Below are positions 33,517 to 46,615 of a stretch of 64,000 bases of DNA, one piece after another. This stretch comes from Dendrophyllia cribrosa. Taxonomy: Eukaryota; Cnidaria; Anthozoa; Scleractinia; Dendrophylliidae. Where the stretch lies: NCBI GenBank assembly GCA_024195265.1, contig JAJLRJ010000004.1, forward strand, positions 42,550,488 to 42,614,487, given 5' to 3'. The notes below the pieces were generated by a model, which was not told the origin of the DNA, searched no databases, and saw only the letters and a program-made list of their open reading frames with translations. Position numbers and translations under genes: made by a program. Position 1 is the stretch's first letter. Each line of letters starts with the position of its first letter.

Positions 33517-34139
33517 CTTTAAATCACAGACTCAGACATTTTGATGCCAGTATTTTCAACAGCGAATAATTTACATTTAATTAAGTAGACTGTGAGCAGT
33601 CTCTTATTTTGCTTTTGGTTAGTCGAGTGAGTGGGCGCGCAGCATAAAGGACAAAACAACAACAGAAACGAGACAACAGTTCAATAAAGATAGACAGCGG
33701 TAACCCTTTTGAATTTATTACTGGATGCTAAATAATAATAATAAGGAGATATTGCTAATACAAAGCTAGAATAATAAAAAAAGGGGTGGGGTTGGTTTGC
33801 GCTGCTACGCAAAAGAGGATTTGAAACAACAAAGATGGAAAGTAGTTCAGTAAAAGACAGTCTGCTGCGATTATATTGGCTTTAATTTCATGGATGCTGA
33901 GTGATCATTATTTGAAAAAAAAAATATTTTCTGGAAATTCTTCCTGGCGGAACCCTGTCAATCACCATCGATACCATAGCATGCGATGGGACGGACAAGG
34001 AGATCACCAATCAATAAAACGTGACCCTCACCGTTAGCGTTCAGCACCGGCGACGTCAGCATCGAGTTGTTCTCGCCGAGTGGGACTAGGAATGATGCTT
34101 TTTATTCGGCGTTATGGCTCAGTCAATTCCAAGCCTGCT

Positions 34140-34905
34140 CATCCCCCCCCCGGGCATTTGTCGGGCATTTGTCTTTTTTTAGAAACAAAGTTGCAAATGC
34201 CCCACGGTGGGGTCAGCTTATATGTACAAATCCCCACGGTAGGGCATCTGAAAGAGTGCAAATGCCCGACCCATGGAACAAGATCAAAATTTTTATTTCA
34301 ATGATTATTGATGGAAGCAATAATTGCTCACAAATAAATGGATCTTTATTCATGCTACCTCAGTATTACTGATATCCGTTTCCTCGTTCGTTCTAAATAT
34401 TTGTGTTATGTTTCTGCAAAACTTTTGACACCAATAATTTCCTGTCGATTCTCGTTGTCATTGTTATTAATTTTGATTAAATTATGCTTACGTTCAATCC
34501 ATTTGCACGTAAGGTCGCCGTTGATTGAAACGCTTTTTCAAGTTGAGTTGCTATTGAATTTTTAAATAGCCAGATTATTCTGTTGCGACATATCATGGTG
34601 GAAAGACACCAAGGCCACGAAGGTTGGCAAATAAGACGTCAACAAAAATTGAAAATTTGCCGCGATATAGATATTATCTTCTGTGGCACTTAAAAGGTAA
34701 GGCAATAGGCGGCCTGTTTTGAAAATTGTGTGAAACTTGTGTGAAAATTGTGTGAAACTTTTATCAACTCAGTTTTTATATTTTTATATTGGGGACAATC
34801 AGAAAATTTAAAATAAACAACGAAGCATGTACGTAAGATAACGTTGTTTTGACAATGCCCCACCCCCGGGCTGACCTGTTTTAGCAAATGCCCCACCCTT
34901 TATAA
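34140..34905. repeat. Repeat region with GGGCATTTG/CAAATGCCC motifs
   Basis: Several CAAATGCCC and GGGGCATTTG-like words near both ends (34143-34270 and 34850-34905) suggest a degraded element. The boundaries are not clear. Confidence 0.35.
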
Positions 34906-35247
34906 CGATTCAAAGATTCAGTGCAAATTTGGTTCAAATTTAGAGGCCTAAATTTGCTACATATTTGCTCAATGTGCAAACGTGAGTAAATTCATTTTTT
35001 CGTCCAGTGTTGGTCAGTTTGGCTTTTATAATTGGCTTCAGGGTCGGTTTACATTTTGATAACAAAACTAACATGGATTACACATGTCAGAGTGTAAAGC
35101 AACAACAACAACAAAAGAAACCTTATTAGAAAAACGTTAACTAAATGTACATAAAACCACCCTTAACATAGTAAAACTGATGGCTTTCGAGGTAGGAGCA
35201 AGAGTAAATAATTAAACTAATGTATTTTAATTTTAACTCGTTGACTG

Positions 35248-35411
35248 ATTTGGTTTTATTATTTAAGAGGTAAATAGGTCGCCATTAAGAAATTCAAAAG
35301 CTGACGTTCCGGGCGCAAGCCCTGAAAAAGGGCTAGCGCTCAAAACTACAGCTTTTTTAATCATTTTATGGCGGTCAATTTGCGTTATCAGTTCAGTTAA
35401 TAAAACCAAAT
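35248..35411. repeat. Foldback repeat centred on an AGCCCT/AGGGCT hairpin
   Basis: ATTTGGTTTTATTA at the left and its complement at the right enclose an imperfect palindrome with GGGCGCAAGCCCT and AGGGCTAGCGCTC at the centre. A related sequence (GCTGACGTTTCGAGCGCTAG) occurs near 47870-47900. Confidence 0.7.
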
Positions 35412-35440
35412 TTCGTGTTTCACTTCCCAACTAAAGCAGT

Positions 35441-35472
35441 ATCACAGTTTCTTTTTTAAAAGAAACTGTGAT
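35441..35472. repeat. Short perfect hairpin
   Basis: ATCACAGTTTCTTTT and its complement are separated by two bases. Confidence 0.8.
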
Positions 35473-36287
35473 AAAACTATCCCCTATACAATAATGTTTA
35501 ATTTTACTTGCTTTAAACATAGTTAGTAGAACGAACTGGTTCAAAAAGACGTGTACAGAGCTGTTTTGTTTTATGTTGAAGGAACCGTGACCCTGCACAT
35601 TGTTTTGTTTAACGTGTAAGCCCAAATGTTTCTACTGGTCAGTTGCTCATATGCATTTCAATACCTTTTGTGTTTTGTGCAGGGTCAAGCAAGGCAAACG
35701 AATAAATTAAAGAAATGGAGAACAAAAACATAAAGAAAAGGACTGACTGAGTTTCATAACCAGTTTGTTCCCCTTATTAACTGTGCTTTAAATGCTAGTA
35801 TTTGTTGAACAGTTATGTTATGAATTTATGTATTTTGTGTAATGTGTTAGAGCGGTTTTGTTTTTGAGTATCAATAGTAATTTCGTAACTGCTTTGGCTT
35901 TGCATTGCTTCCCTTTGTGATTGGCTAAAAATCTCGTGCCACTTTATCGCACGCGTTTTCCCGCGCTTGGCGCCAGCTACATATATTCAGTTCAAGTTCT
36001 AATTGGTTCATTGGCTTGAGTGCGACTGTTGTGATTGGCCAGAGTAATTACTTTGGTTTTGAGATTGTTGATGCGAAAGTGAGTGACGTGATATGACCTG
36101 GCCTGTTTAATGGCACAGTTTCCCGCCGTAATATCGAAGTTTCGCTGTCCTAATTTCTATGTTATGTTACCAAATACCAACAAATGTACAACTAAATTGG
36201 TTAAAAATTATACAAGGCAAAATAGAACAAGTAGATTGGTAGAAAAGTGCAGGATAACAACGATGGAAGTGAATTACAGTTCATTAA

Positions 36288-36813
36288 CCCTATTCGGCCT
36301 GGGGGGCCCGCGCTAACTTTCAACATTCATAACTTCTTTAATAGGTATTCAAACGCTATCAAACTTTGTGACTTTTCCTAAAATGTATCTGGCAACGATT
36401 TTATATGAAAATTTTTTGATCACGTGACTTGACGTTTCCATGGCAACTAGATTTTGACAGCCATGTTTTTGGAAATTTGCATATTTATACCTTTGAATGA
36501 AGAAAAACAATGTTTATTGGTATAACTTTTGTATTTTATTTGGTTTTGATTCATTTTGCGTCAATTTTGACGGTTTTAAGAGATTTTAAAAAAATTCAGA
36601 AATCCAAGATGGCGGATCCAAGATGGCGGCCGTATAACTAATTACCTAATAACTACGTCATATGACGTCATCGTTCCATTGTGCGGACCGCAAAGGAGAC
36701 AGTTTTAGACGTACTATGTACCCTCTAGGTTTCATTGTCATAGACTTAATGTTCTTGAAGTTACGAAGGGGGGGGGGGCTCAGGAACTCAAAAAAAGCCC
36801 AGGCCGAATAGGG
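36288..36813. mobile_element. piggyBac-like MITE (526 bp) with TTAA duplication
   Basis: CCCTATTCGGCCTGGG at 36288 and its complement (CCCAGGCCGAATAGGG, ending 36813), each bordered by TTAA (36284-36287, 36814-36817). CCC starts and a TTAA target are piggyBac hallmarks. No transposase, so it is non-autonomous. Confidence 0.9.
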
Positions 36814-37084
36814 TTAAGTATTGTTCCACATAAGAACGATAGCAAACTTCATTCTGCCGCATTAGCTCTTTTCCCACATAGAATATCTTTGATTTCAAGA
36901 ATAGAGGAGGAGCTGATGGTTAATAATTATATTTCATTATAAAAATAAAGAAAATCCATTTGCGTCAAATAAATTTTAGGAAATGTTCGTGCTTAACCAG
37001 TCAGAATAGCAGAAGACAATAGCTAATAATTTTGCTTCTTTGATGAAGTTCCCCAAATACAATTTCTTTTAAAAATTGTATGTC

Positions 37085-37290
37085 GTGCGATTGGGTCTCA
37101 AATTACTTGAAACCTTAAAAAAAAATAGACAAAATGCACCTTGAACCTTAACTTTTTAGCGGTTTTTGAGTCTAGGCCAATGAGATCACTAGTTGTAACA
37201 ATGAAAAATCTTGACATTCCATCGTGTTTGACATTCCATTGCCGTTCAGCGCTATCCTTCTTATGCAGATCATTACTTAAATTTAATTTA
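37085..37290 (-). repeat. Dispersed repeat, inverted copy of 8395-8575
   Basis: Contains GAGTCTAGGCCAATGAGATC and matching flanks in reverse orientation. Confidence 0.75.
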
Positions 37291-37636
37291 TTTTCGTGAC
37301 AGTGTTGTCATGGTTACCTTTCTTTCTTTTTAGCCCTTACTTTGTCTTTTTTTGATTTATATTTCTTTGCATTCATCTTTTTGGCGATTTTTTCTTATTA
37401 AAAGAAAATGAAGCAAGCTTAAAGCAGGCTATACTTAATAAAACACGCTATATTAACCGGGACACAGTGCCTTTAAATCAGTGTTATTTGTCACTGACTT
37501 TCTTTCCTTCATCGGCATAAGGTTATTGATGATGGGAAAAAAACTCAAGAATTAGACTGAGCCAAAAAGGTGGAAAGAATGGCGCTAAAAGCGCATTGTT
37601 GGACGCGCCTTACCCGAGTGAGACAAGAAACATAAG

Positions 37637-37751
37637 ATTGACATTCCTGACGCTCCGGAGGATAACATAAACAGCGAGGAAGAAGAAGAAGAAGAAGAAG
37701 AAGAAGAAGAAGAAGAAGAAGAAGAAGAAGAAGAAGAAGAGAAAATCAACG
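37637..37751 (+). CDS. Exon of an unrecognised acidic protein (22-Glu tract)
   Basis: The frame IDIPDAPEDNINS leads into 22 consecutive Glu codons (37676-37741, mostly GAA), then KIN and a donor GTGAGA after 37751 (phase 1). It joins in frame to 38491-38966. An AG lies just before 37637, but there is no strong pyrimidine tract and a stop lies 18 bases upstream, so the left edge is uncertain. Function unknown. A GAA microsatellite in non-coding DNA is the alternative. Confidence 0.4.
37676..37741. repeat. (GAA)n microsatellite
   Basis: About 21 GAA units; coding for Glu if the exon model is right. Confidence 0.9.
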
Positions 37752-38490
37752 GTGAGACAAATTTACACGAAATAAATTTATTCTTTTTTAATTTCAAACC
37801 AAGCTTTTATATTTTCCTTGTTCCTTGAGGACAACAAAAATGGCAAAGCGGAAGTCTTGGAATACGATAATATGGATGCTACACCAAGATTGTGCCACAT
37901 TATCGTTTTCCAAAAGTCAAACCATTTGTCTGTTTTTGCCGAAGTTACATTCGTAAGCATTATATCCCCATGTTAAGGTAACCTAGCATGCAACCAAGCA
38001 TTTGGGATTTCCACTCCCTCGCAGGCTAAGATGGCTAAGATAACCCGTTATTTGTGGTTTTTCGTTTGTGTTGGGTATCAGATTATAGAATAAACACCTT
38101 TTTATGATTCTCTGATTTACACGGTAAAGAAATACTTAGATGAAGACACCCCAGCACGAGACCGATGGGTTGTGCCGTTCCTGTCCTGGATTAGTAAATA
38201 ACAGGGGAAAAATGTAACTTTCCATTCGCAGTTAATTAATTTCGAAAATGAGAAAGCAGCTGGTAAATTCAAAGGAATAAGATTGCCTTTCCTAAAATTA
38301 TCAGCCGCTGAAATATTCAGCTATGAAAACCGAATGTGTCAAATTGTATCAGCTTTGCTTCAAAGGCACTAAAATAATATGGAAAAGCAGTTCAATGCCA
38401 TTCCAAACTTTCTTTTCCTAAACTGATTCCTCGTTGGGTGTCCCTGTGCACTCCTCCTAATATGGCCATATTCTTGTCTCAAAGTACCAG

Positions 38491-38966
38491 GCAACGCAGA
38501 GGCGGACAACTGGGGCGACTATGACCCAGGAACGTACGACACCTTTCTTCCAGAGGAATTCCAAAACGGTGTGGGGATGAGTCAGGATCCTGGCTCCTTG
38601 TTTACCTCGTATGAAACGCCGGAAGTGACACCGCGAGACAATAACTATCAGATAGAAACTGCGTCTAAAAAGACACTTCGTGACGAGGATATTGGTGACG
38701 ATGAAAGTAACAAAGTTTATGGGTACGATCGTTATATTTATACTAATGATCCCGAAGACCCTACGAAGTTATCCGAGAACAAACGAACGGATACCGATTA
38801 TCAGGGACAAAGAGTTCAGGTTACTACTGAAGAGACTGGCTCTCAGCGAGTGCAAGTAAATAATGGCTTCCAAGAGGAGTTTGTTCCCGGTTTAAATCCC
38901 GAGTCCGGGCGGATTAGTTCAGGAGACGGGTCCCGAGGACAGCGTGTCGGGATACGGGGACGATGA
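38491..38966 (+). CDS. Terminal exon of the unrecognised acidic protein
   Basis: An acceptor (AAAGTACCAG) ends at 38490. Two bases complete the codon left at 37751, giving GNAEADNWGDYDPGTYDTFL, and the frame runs to TGA at 38964-38966. The product is hydrophilic and acidic with Tyr-, Asp- and Gln-rich stretches and two RVQV repeats (QRVQVTTEETGSQRVQVNN). Shifting frame by one base near 38925 gives a strongly acidic tail (SGYGDDDDDAMSDVDLDL) ending in TAG at 39001, which looks more like a natural C-terminus, so a one-base indel is possible. I do not recognise the family. Confidence 0.45.
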
Positions 38967-39183
38967 CGACGATGCCATGTCTGACGTAGATCTAGATTTA
39001 TAGTGTTAGTGCGTAGTAATCGTTTGCCGCTTTTTTATCATTGCGATTGTTAAACATCTCATTCCCGAGAGTTTGAAAGCTCAAAAGTGGGAAAAAAAAG
39101 GCACATTGTTTTGTTTGCTAATGACCAAAAACAAGTATCAACGCATAAAGCTTCTTTTAATTAATAGATTATTATTAAATATT

Positions 39184-39580
39184 CATTCACAGACTTCAAA
39201 GTAAGCGTCATTTTGTACAGCATGATAAAGAGTACTACAGCAAATTAATTCTCAGTAGCCGAATTCCAAAGGTCACACTTAAGGAATTTATTCGCAGACT
39301 CTGACGTTTACTTGACATTGTACAGCATAATAAACAGCACCGAAGGAAAGTACTTCTCAATAGCTTTCATTTGAATGGTTACACTATAGGATTTCATCCA
39401 CAGACTCAAAAGTTAGAACCACCTTGTACAGCATAATAAACAGTACCACGGGAAAGTACTTCTCAATAGCTTTCATTTGAATGGTCACACTGTAGGATTT
39501 CATCCACAGACACAAAACCACCTTGTACAGCATAAAAAATATCAGCCTGAATGAATTCACAGTAATTGTCACTATATATA
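39184..39580. repeat. Tandem repeat, unit about 117 bp, three to four copies
   Basis: Units share CTTGTACAGCATAATAAACA, TACTTCTCAATAGCTTTCAT and TTGAATGGTCACACT. Related single units appear near 40850-40945 and 48395-48490. Confidence 0.85.
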
Positions 39581-40054
39581 TATTTCAAAATTTAGATTTA
39601 CATTTCACACTATAGGATTCCATCTCATGAGTCGAGGATTGGCTCCAAGGGCATTAGGGTTAAAGAAAATCTCACTGAACAATTAAATAAGTGAAGAGGT
39701 ATTTCACTGTTATAAGCTCTGGTTAGCGATATCTCATTGTGAAATACGGACTATTAGGCAACCAAATGTTTAATTGGGCGTTTTCATGAATCAGAATAGA
39801 AGAAAACCCAATTAAACGGAGGAAAATTCCTGCCTAAATTACGCCTATTTAATAAGTTTCTTTAATGAAAAGGAAAATGAAAAGGAGAGTTTTTTAATTT
39901 CGAATTACTTCTATGTCTAGGAGTATCCCGATTTTAGTTGATATTTCAGGTTTGATTGACAGGTGAGTCAAGATGGGGGTATCCCCTTAACAATAAACCC
40001 TTAAATAGTTATTTTAGGCACTTTAACAGCTAACACTACAGGTTAAACAGTTAA

Positions 40055-40459
40055 GGCGGGACTTAACCTAAACGCCACTTTTCCGCCACTTGACATGGCT
40101 TTAATGGAAATATCTCGTTCACGTTTCAAGCAATCCAAAAACCCTATGCTCATTCCGTAAAGCTATGTTGTGGGGTGTTTTGTGAATTTTTGGGTGATTT
40201 TTGGGTATGTTTGGGAGGAGATAGTTTTTCTAGAAGGATTGGTAAAATTAAGAGAAATAAGAAATATTGAAGATTTAGTGTTTAAAATTAGAATTTGTAG
40301 TTAATAATTAATAGACGGATACCAAGTTAGTCCACTAGCAACCTGGGGTGCTCTTATGTGGGTATCGACTGTCTGTTGGTGTTCCAAAAATCATTTTCTT
40401 ACTCCTATCCCTTCTTAAAACCTCATCAAATTTCATTCAAATTTAGGTTAAGTCCCGCC
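40055..40459 (+). mobile_element. MITE family I, copy 2 (complete, TTAA-flanked)
   Basis: GGCGGGACTTAACCTAAA at 40055 and its complement ending 40459 are bordered by TTAA (40051-40054, 40460-40463). The interior aligns with 8611-9000 and, inverted, with 48537-48917. Confidence 0.9.
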
Positions 40460-41309
40460 TTAACTTACTTTGTAACACGGAACACTAATCATTAAATTGC
40501 AGGAGTTTTGACACTAAACAGTTTATGATTAAAAAAAAAAACACTTACAAGTAATGCCATCTGGACGCTTTTACCACTTGCTCAAGTGCTTTTAATTTGC
40601 TTGTTAAACGTTTACTTAGACCGATGTCGCTCGTAATAAAACTTAGCTTATAATATAACTATATTTGAAATTCAGGGATCCCTTTTTTGTCAGCGCATGG
40701 CACGTGATTAAATTTCCCACATCTAACTTACCTCTTTTGCTCCCAAGAGTTCCCGAGTCGAAATTTTGAACTGAAACAGCATCTTTTTTAATTTAAAACA
40801 TATTAGAAAAGAAACAGCTCCACAAAAGAAGAACCTTTTAGCATTCATTTAAATGGTCACAACATAGGGTCTCGTTCACAGCATCAAAAGGTAGACCCTC
40901 CTTGTAAAGTATAATAAACACTACATGGTCACACATTAGGGTTTTAGCCACACAATCAAAATTAAGACGCAATTTGAAGAGCACACGAAACAGTTAAGGC
41001 AAATGAAAAGACCGCTAAAGAGTGTTTGTTGGAATGGTCACACAATTTGTTTCCATTTGTTCAAGACGCAAAATTCGCATAACGAAATTAAAGATTCGGC
41101 ACTGGGAGCGAAATGAGTGAAAGTGTTTTTCGGTTTTGATACGAGAGCACAAATCATACACACTAGCCAGTCTACGCATTGCAGCGTTTGTTTTCACTCA
41201 CTGCTAATCTTACTACGCCATGATTACATTTTGATTTTGTGTAGAAAATGTCCCTCTCTTGTTTTGTAAAATCGATCAATGCTATTCTTTCTTGATAGAT
41301 AACTTCTTG

Positions 41310-41790
41310 AATGATACCATTTAATGTTTCTTTTGTGAATATCATGTACAATACCTCCTTACTGGTGATTTTTGAATAGACGCAATTTTAATCAATAAAA
41401 GTTAACAATTTTGTAAATGGCCTTCTCTGTCTATCACGATGCCATGGCAGTGGGGGATGGGTGGGTAGGGAGGGAGTGAGCATGACACCAAGTGAACTAA
41501 CCAGACAGTAATCATACCGAACGTTATGCTTTGTAAGCGCACGGATTCTATCTATATTCCTTTCGTCCCCAGTCATAAACTATTCATCTTGAAAAAGTCA
41601 ATTCTAATTTCGCCCTTCTTTGTGAATATGATGTATAGTGAACGTCTTTGTCGATTTTTGAATGGACGCATTTTTATTCACTAAAAGTCTACAATTGCGT
41701 AAATGGGCTCCTCTGTCTATCACGATAGCATGGATGACTGTACAATGTACGTCCTTGTGGCTTCTTAACGAATGGACACAAATTTAATTA
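41310..41790. repeat. Two diverged tandem copies of a 290-bp unit
   Basis: Shared marks are TGATTTTTGAATAGACGCA / TCGATTTTTGAATGGACGCA and TCTGTCTATCACGAT. Non-coding. Confidence 0.7.
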
Positions 41791-43050
41791 ATAATACTAA
41801 AGGAGGGTTGATATCGTTATCTTTTTCTAATCTTGGCTCAATGGTCTAAATCTAATTTTCTGGCGTGATATGTCAAAATAAATGTTAGAATTCTGGAAAA
41901 AAGTTTTATGAATTTCCCATGGGCATACGCGCCATTACTATGCTTGGCATTCGCAGTTTTTGCCTATTTATACCACTCCTTGATTCGTGCTATTCACTTG
42001 ACGCCTATCAGCCATCCAACAACTTTGCTCGGGGAAATTTCTTTTTGCATACTACATGTATGTACCGCTATAAACAGCATTAATTAATTCTAGTTGTTAT
42101 TTTCAACCTTTAAACTCCAGAGGTTAAGGTGGTTCTGCATTGGTTTGGAGAATATGTTTCCAGTTTTTTCTCCGAATTAGGAGTTTTTCCACTGGTTTTT
42201 TGCATCCGGCTTAATCACCGCTATAACGTAATACGTAAACTTTCAATTTTTCGTACCTTTTACAACCAATACTGTCTTTAGGACAGACTTCCCTTATGCG
42301 GGCCATGGTTTGTGATGCGCTTGCGCAGACAGACATTGTAAAAGTTATGCTTTCCTGTGAATAAAATGGCTGGTCGGCTCCCTCCAATTGTCTCTAGTGT
42401 TTACATGGGAAATGAGTTCTATTCGGCTGAGCGCAGCGATAGAGAATAGAAGTATTAACAAAACTCTTACTAGCTTTCCTTTCAATGAAAAATAGTTTTC
42501 AGGAAAACTGGGAAACCTTTTTGTAAACCTGTCCCACGTGTTGACGCAGTCTCCTTCCGTAAATATGGTCCGGTCCTCGTCTTGCTCTACGGAGTTTGGC
42601 TGAATTTAGCAAATTTCCACCCGTTTTCCGTGGTGTGGACTCTTATTTATTACGATTTACGTCATCACATGGTCAAAATGTTGTGTTGTCTGCACTCTCA
42701 TTTACCACCCGCATCGACCAATCAGATTGCGAGATTACCGGCAATTGTGGTAAAAATGAGTTTTTCCAGTCTCCTATGCATTCTCGTCCCCAGGGCATCT
42801 CTCCTTTTTCGCAGCCGTTGTTTGTGTCAACACGCAGGAAATTGGAGTTTTTCGGTGCTTTCTCGCACTCATCAACCGACATTTACCAATTCCAAGCCAA
42901 TCTTGATATGCAGAACACAATTGAGTCTGTGTGGCACCAGTACTCGAAATAAAGAAACAGTTAACGCATTGCTCAAGTAAAATTCGCCACAGTGCGTGAA
43001 TTAACACTTGTGAACTTCATACCTTCTTTTCTCCATGGAATCAACAGAGC
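41791..43050. other. 3' flank of TPR-CHAT gene: no gene found
   Basis: Overlapping ORFs at 42582-42980 resemble no family and read in two frames at once. No RNA gene seen. Confidence 0.5.
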
Positions 43051-46000
43051 TTACATGGTTTCTTTAAATTCTAGAGTAACGTCGTCGCCAATAAGTACAA
43101 AAGGTGCCCAGTATTTTACATCACTGTACTTTTCAGACTCTCTGAGGCATTTCACGGCTTTGTTAAGAGATTCACTAGCACTTCTTCCTTCTGAAAGATG
43201 ACGATAGAAACTTTTCATGAACTCCATCGTAGCCTCGTCATCTATCGCCCACAGTGACACCAGAACAGAACGAGCACCAGCACCCATAAAAGCAGGTGCA
43301 ATACCGACAACACCTTCGGCTTTGATCTCCCCTCGACCACTGTGACAACAGCTGAGCACAACTAGTATTGCTCGAAGTTGAACGCTCAACACATCTGTCA
43401 TTGTTAAGACATAATCCTCCTCTTTAGGGATCATACAGGCTCTATTCGGGTCTGGCGTTAGAGCAATTTCACCCGTTTCCATGCAGCCATGTGCTGCGAT
43501 GTGAACTAAAGACACCGAGCTAAGTCGCTTTAACACAGCATCTTTTGTGGCCTCTTCGTCAACGAGAGGCGTTTCCTTGAGAATTACGCCAATCATTTGT
43601 ACTTCCTTTCTGGCAAATGGAAGTTGTTCTAGGATTTGCTCTCCGCTGCTGTTAGTGACTTCTGCTACCCACGGATCTCCTACAAGCAGTGTTCCACGCC
43701 CACTGTGATAATCATCTGGGAAATCAGCAATTAATTTCAAACTTGTTAACGATGGAATCACTCGAATTCTGAGAGATTCACAAAGATACTTAGAATCAGA
43801 ATTCAAGAATGCAGCATATGGAGCTAGCCACAATGGACCATCTGGGACAATGATAAGTTCTTTACCTTTAGACAGGTCTGCAATCGGCTTGATAACCACG
43901 TCATATAAGGTGTGTAAAGAACTGTCATGTGGCATTAAGCAATCAGTGCTTTTATTAACAGACCTGTTATTAGTGGAGTTGCTTTCTTTTAAAGCATCCA
44001 TGGAGCGGTTCTCGCACCTAACGCCAACTTGAACGGCCATCTGTTTGTAAGCAGTCTATTAGCGACTGGAAAAATGCTGCAACATCATTTAGTGCAAGGG
44101 GATCGTCAAGTTCCGTTTGTCTGCAATGAACGTCGCTTTCCTCAGAGAGTACCCAGATGCATAGGGTACCATTGTCCACTGCCTGAAAAATTGTGCTGGG
44201 TGGGATGTGGTTTAGCATGTCAAGGTTTTCTTTTTGCATGTGTGACCCGGACTGAGTTGCTGAAAGACTATACTTGGATCGAATCAGGTCAGTTAGAGCT
44301 TGGGTTCGTCCTTCATCGGCAGCAAACAGAGCGTCAGTTATTTTGTCTTGTTTTAAAAGAATCCTCCATAAACCAGTGTACGAAATATGGCATGTTTCTC
44401 GAAAACCAATCTTCCACTCGTCTTTAAGGTGAAGAAGATTTCTCACATAATTAAATTTTCGCACGCTTAATTGATAATTTTCTCGTGCTTCAGGAAAAGA
44501 CCACAGTGCTTCAAAGCTGTTTCCAAGCGCATAATAGGCCCGACCTTCTCCAACTGCATCTCCTACTTCTTTTGCTGTATTAAGCTGTAGGGTATGGTAA
44601 TGTATCGCTCTTTTAAAATCATTAAGGCTTTGAAAAATATTTCCAAGATTAAGATACGCTTTTACTTCTCCAGCCCTGTCCCCCAATACTTTGACGATGG
44701 TAAGGTGTTGAATAAAGAAGTCTTTGGCTTTTTCCATATCACCGAGGTCTTGATACGCAACGCCAAGATTAGCATACACTACTCCCTCCCCAGCTTTATC
44801 CCCAACTTCTTTGGCAATACCAAGACTTTGTTTGTGGTATTGTATCGCACTTCTCAAATCACCGAGACAGCGAAAAGCAGTCCCAAGATTGCTGTACGCC
44901 CTTGCTTCCTGAGCCCTGTCTTTAACTTCACTGATAAGTTTTAGATCTAGATTATGGTAATGTATGACCTTTTTGAAATCTCCGAGACTATGAAAACAAA
45001 ACCCGAGGCGGCCATACGCGCGTCCTTCCTCGTCCTTGTTTCCTGTTTCTTTTGCAATACTAAGACAAGCGCGTTGGTAGTGAATGGCTTTATTGTAATC
45101 CCCGAGGTTATAAAAAGCTCTTCCAATATTGCCATAAGCAACTTCTTCCCCGGCCTTGTCACTCACTTTTTTGGCACAGCTGAGATGTAGATTATGGTAG
45201 TGTATGGCTTTTGTAAAACTGCCTTCTCGATAGGAAGCATTTCCAAGATAGCTATATGCACTTCCTTGCCCAGCAATATCACCCAAATCTTTAGTAATCT
45301 TGAGATATAGATTGTAGTAGTTTATGGCTTTTTGGTAATCACAGAGACCGTGAAAGGCAATACTGCCAATGTTCTCATACGCAGCGCCCTCTCCATGTTT
45401 GTCTCCTACGTCTTTGGCTATACCAAGAGCTAAGTTGTGGTACTCTATGGCCTTGATGAAATCACCGAGTTTGTTAAATACACTGCCAAGATTGCCATAA
45501 GCAGTGGCCTCTTCAACCTTGTCGCCCAAGTCTTTGACAATGCTTAAGTTTAGCTTGTGGTAGTCAATGGAATTTTTAAAATCACCAAGACCGCAAAAGG
45601 CAATGCTAAGACTAGCATAAGCAGTTCTTTCCATGGCCTTGTTACCCACTTCTTTGGCAACACTTAGGTGTATTTTGTGGTAGGCTATGGCTTTTTTGAA
45701 TTCACCAAGACATTGAAAATCATTGCCAAGCTTTTCATATGCTTAATTCTCCTATCCGAACCTTGTCCCCCACATCTTGGGCAAATTGTAAGTGTAGTTT
45801 GTGGTGGTCAATCGCTTTTTGAAAGTCACCGAGACCACGAAAGGCATTACCAAGATTTGCTATCGCAGCTGTTTCTCCTGTTTTGTCTTCTTCGTCTTTG
45901 GCAATGTCAAGAGCCAGGTTGTAGTAGTCGATGGATGTTTTGAAATCACCGAGCTTGCAAAATGCATTGCCAAGACTGACATACGTGCGCCCTTCATTAA

Positions 46001-46615
46001 TCTTGTCGCCCGAACTTTTATTAACCCTTAGGCATACGTTTAGGTAGCTTATTGTCTTGTGTAAATCTCCAATACTGTAAAAATCATCGGCAAGATTTCT
46101 ATACGCAATCTCTTCCCCAGTCTTGTCTCCCACGTCTTGGGCAATACCTAAACTACGGTTGTGGTAGACTATGGCTTGCTTGAAATCGCCGTGTCTGTAA
46201 AACGCATTTCCAAGATTGCGGCATGCCAGTCCTTCCCGAGATGCGTCTTTCATATCTATGGCAATACGAAGACTTCTAGTGTGGTATTCTACGGCTTTTT
46301 CGAAATCACATAGAGAGCTTGAAACAATTCCAAGATTACCGTACACATTTCCTTCTTTAATCTTCTCTCCTAGTTCTTTGACAACGCTAACAATAAGGAT
46401 GAGATAGTGTATGGCTTTTTTGAATTCTCCAATATGGTAAAACGCTTTACTGAGTTTTTCATACGCGGCTGCCTCTCCAGGTTTGTCACCTTCGGCTTTA
46501 GCATTAATAAGAAGTAAATTGTAATAGGCTATGTCTTCATCAACTTTCATTAGTTGCTTATGTTTTTTACATCTTTGTTTTGAAACGTTGACGCTTGCGG
46601 AATTGAAGTATTTAC
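43051..46615 (-). CDS. TPR-CHAT protein, main exon: TPR array plus caspase-like CHAT domain (frame broken twice)
   Basis: The acceptor TTTTTCCAACAG ends at 46616, and coding continues to the stop at 43053-43051. About 17 TPR-like repeats of 40 residues (pattern GEG.AY.NLG.AF..LGDF.KAI.YH) are followed by the CHAT domain: conserved [16 protein letters not shown], the His of HIAAHG (43489-43491), the second Cys of LSCCHSG (43345-43347), and [23 protein letters not shown] is a clan CD peptidase fold found in bacterial TPR-CHAT proteases and, in animals, in TTC28-like proteins. The His/Cys dyad is present. One-base frame changes near 45745 (in repeat 7) and near 44035 (before the CHAT domain) break the ORF. 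They may be pseudogene lesions or sequence errors, as the rest is well conserved. Confidence 0.8.

Noticed and set aside
37585..37797. Poly-Ser ORF on the minus strand
   Set aside because: Antisense reading of the GAA tract.
42582..42980. ORF of 132 codons with an overlapping 118-codon ORF
   Set aside because: Two overlapping frames, no recognisable domain, no splice support; sits in the 3' flank of the TPR-CHAT gene.
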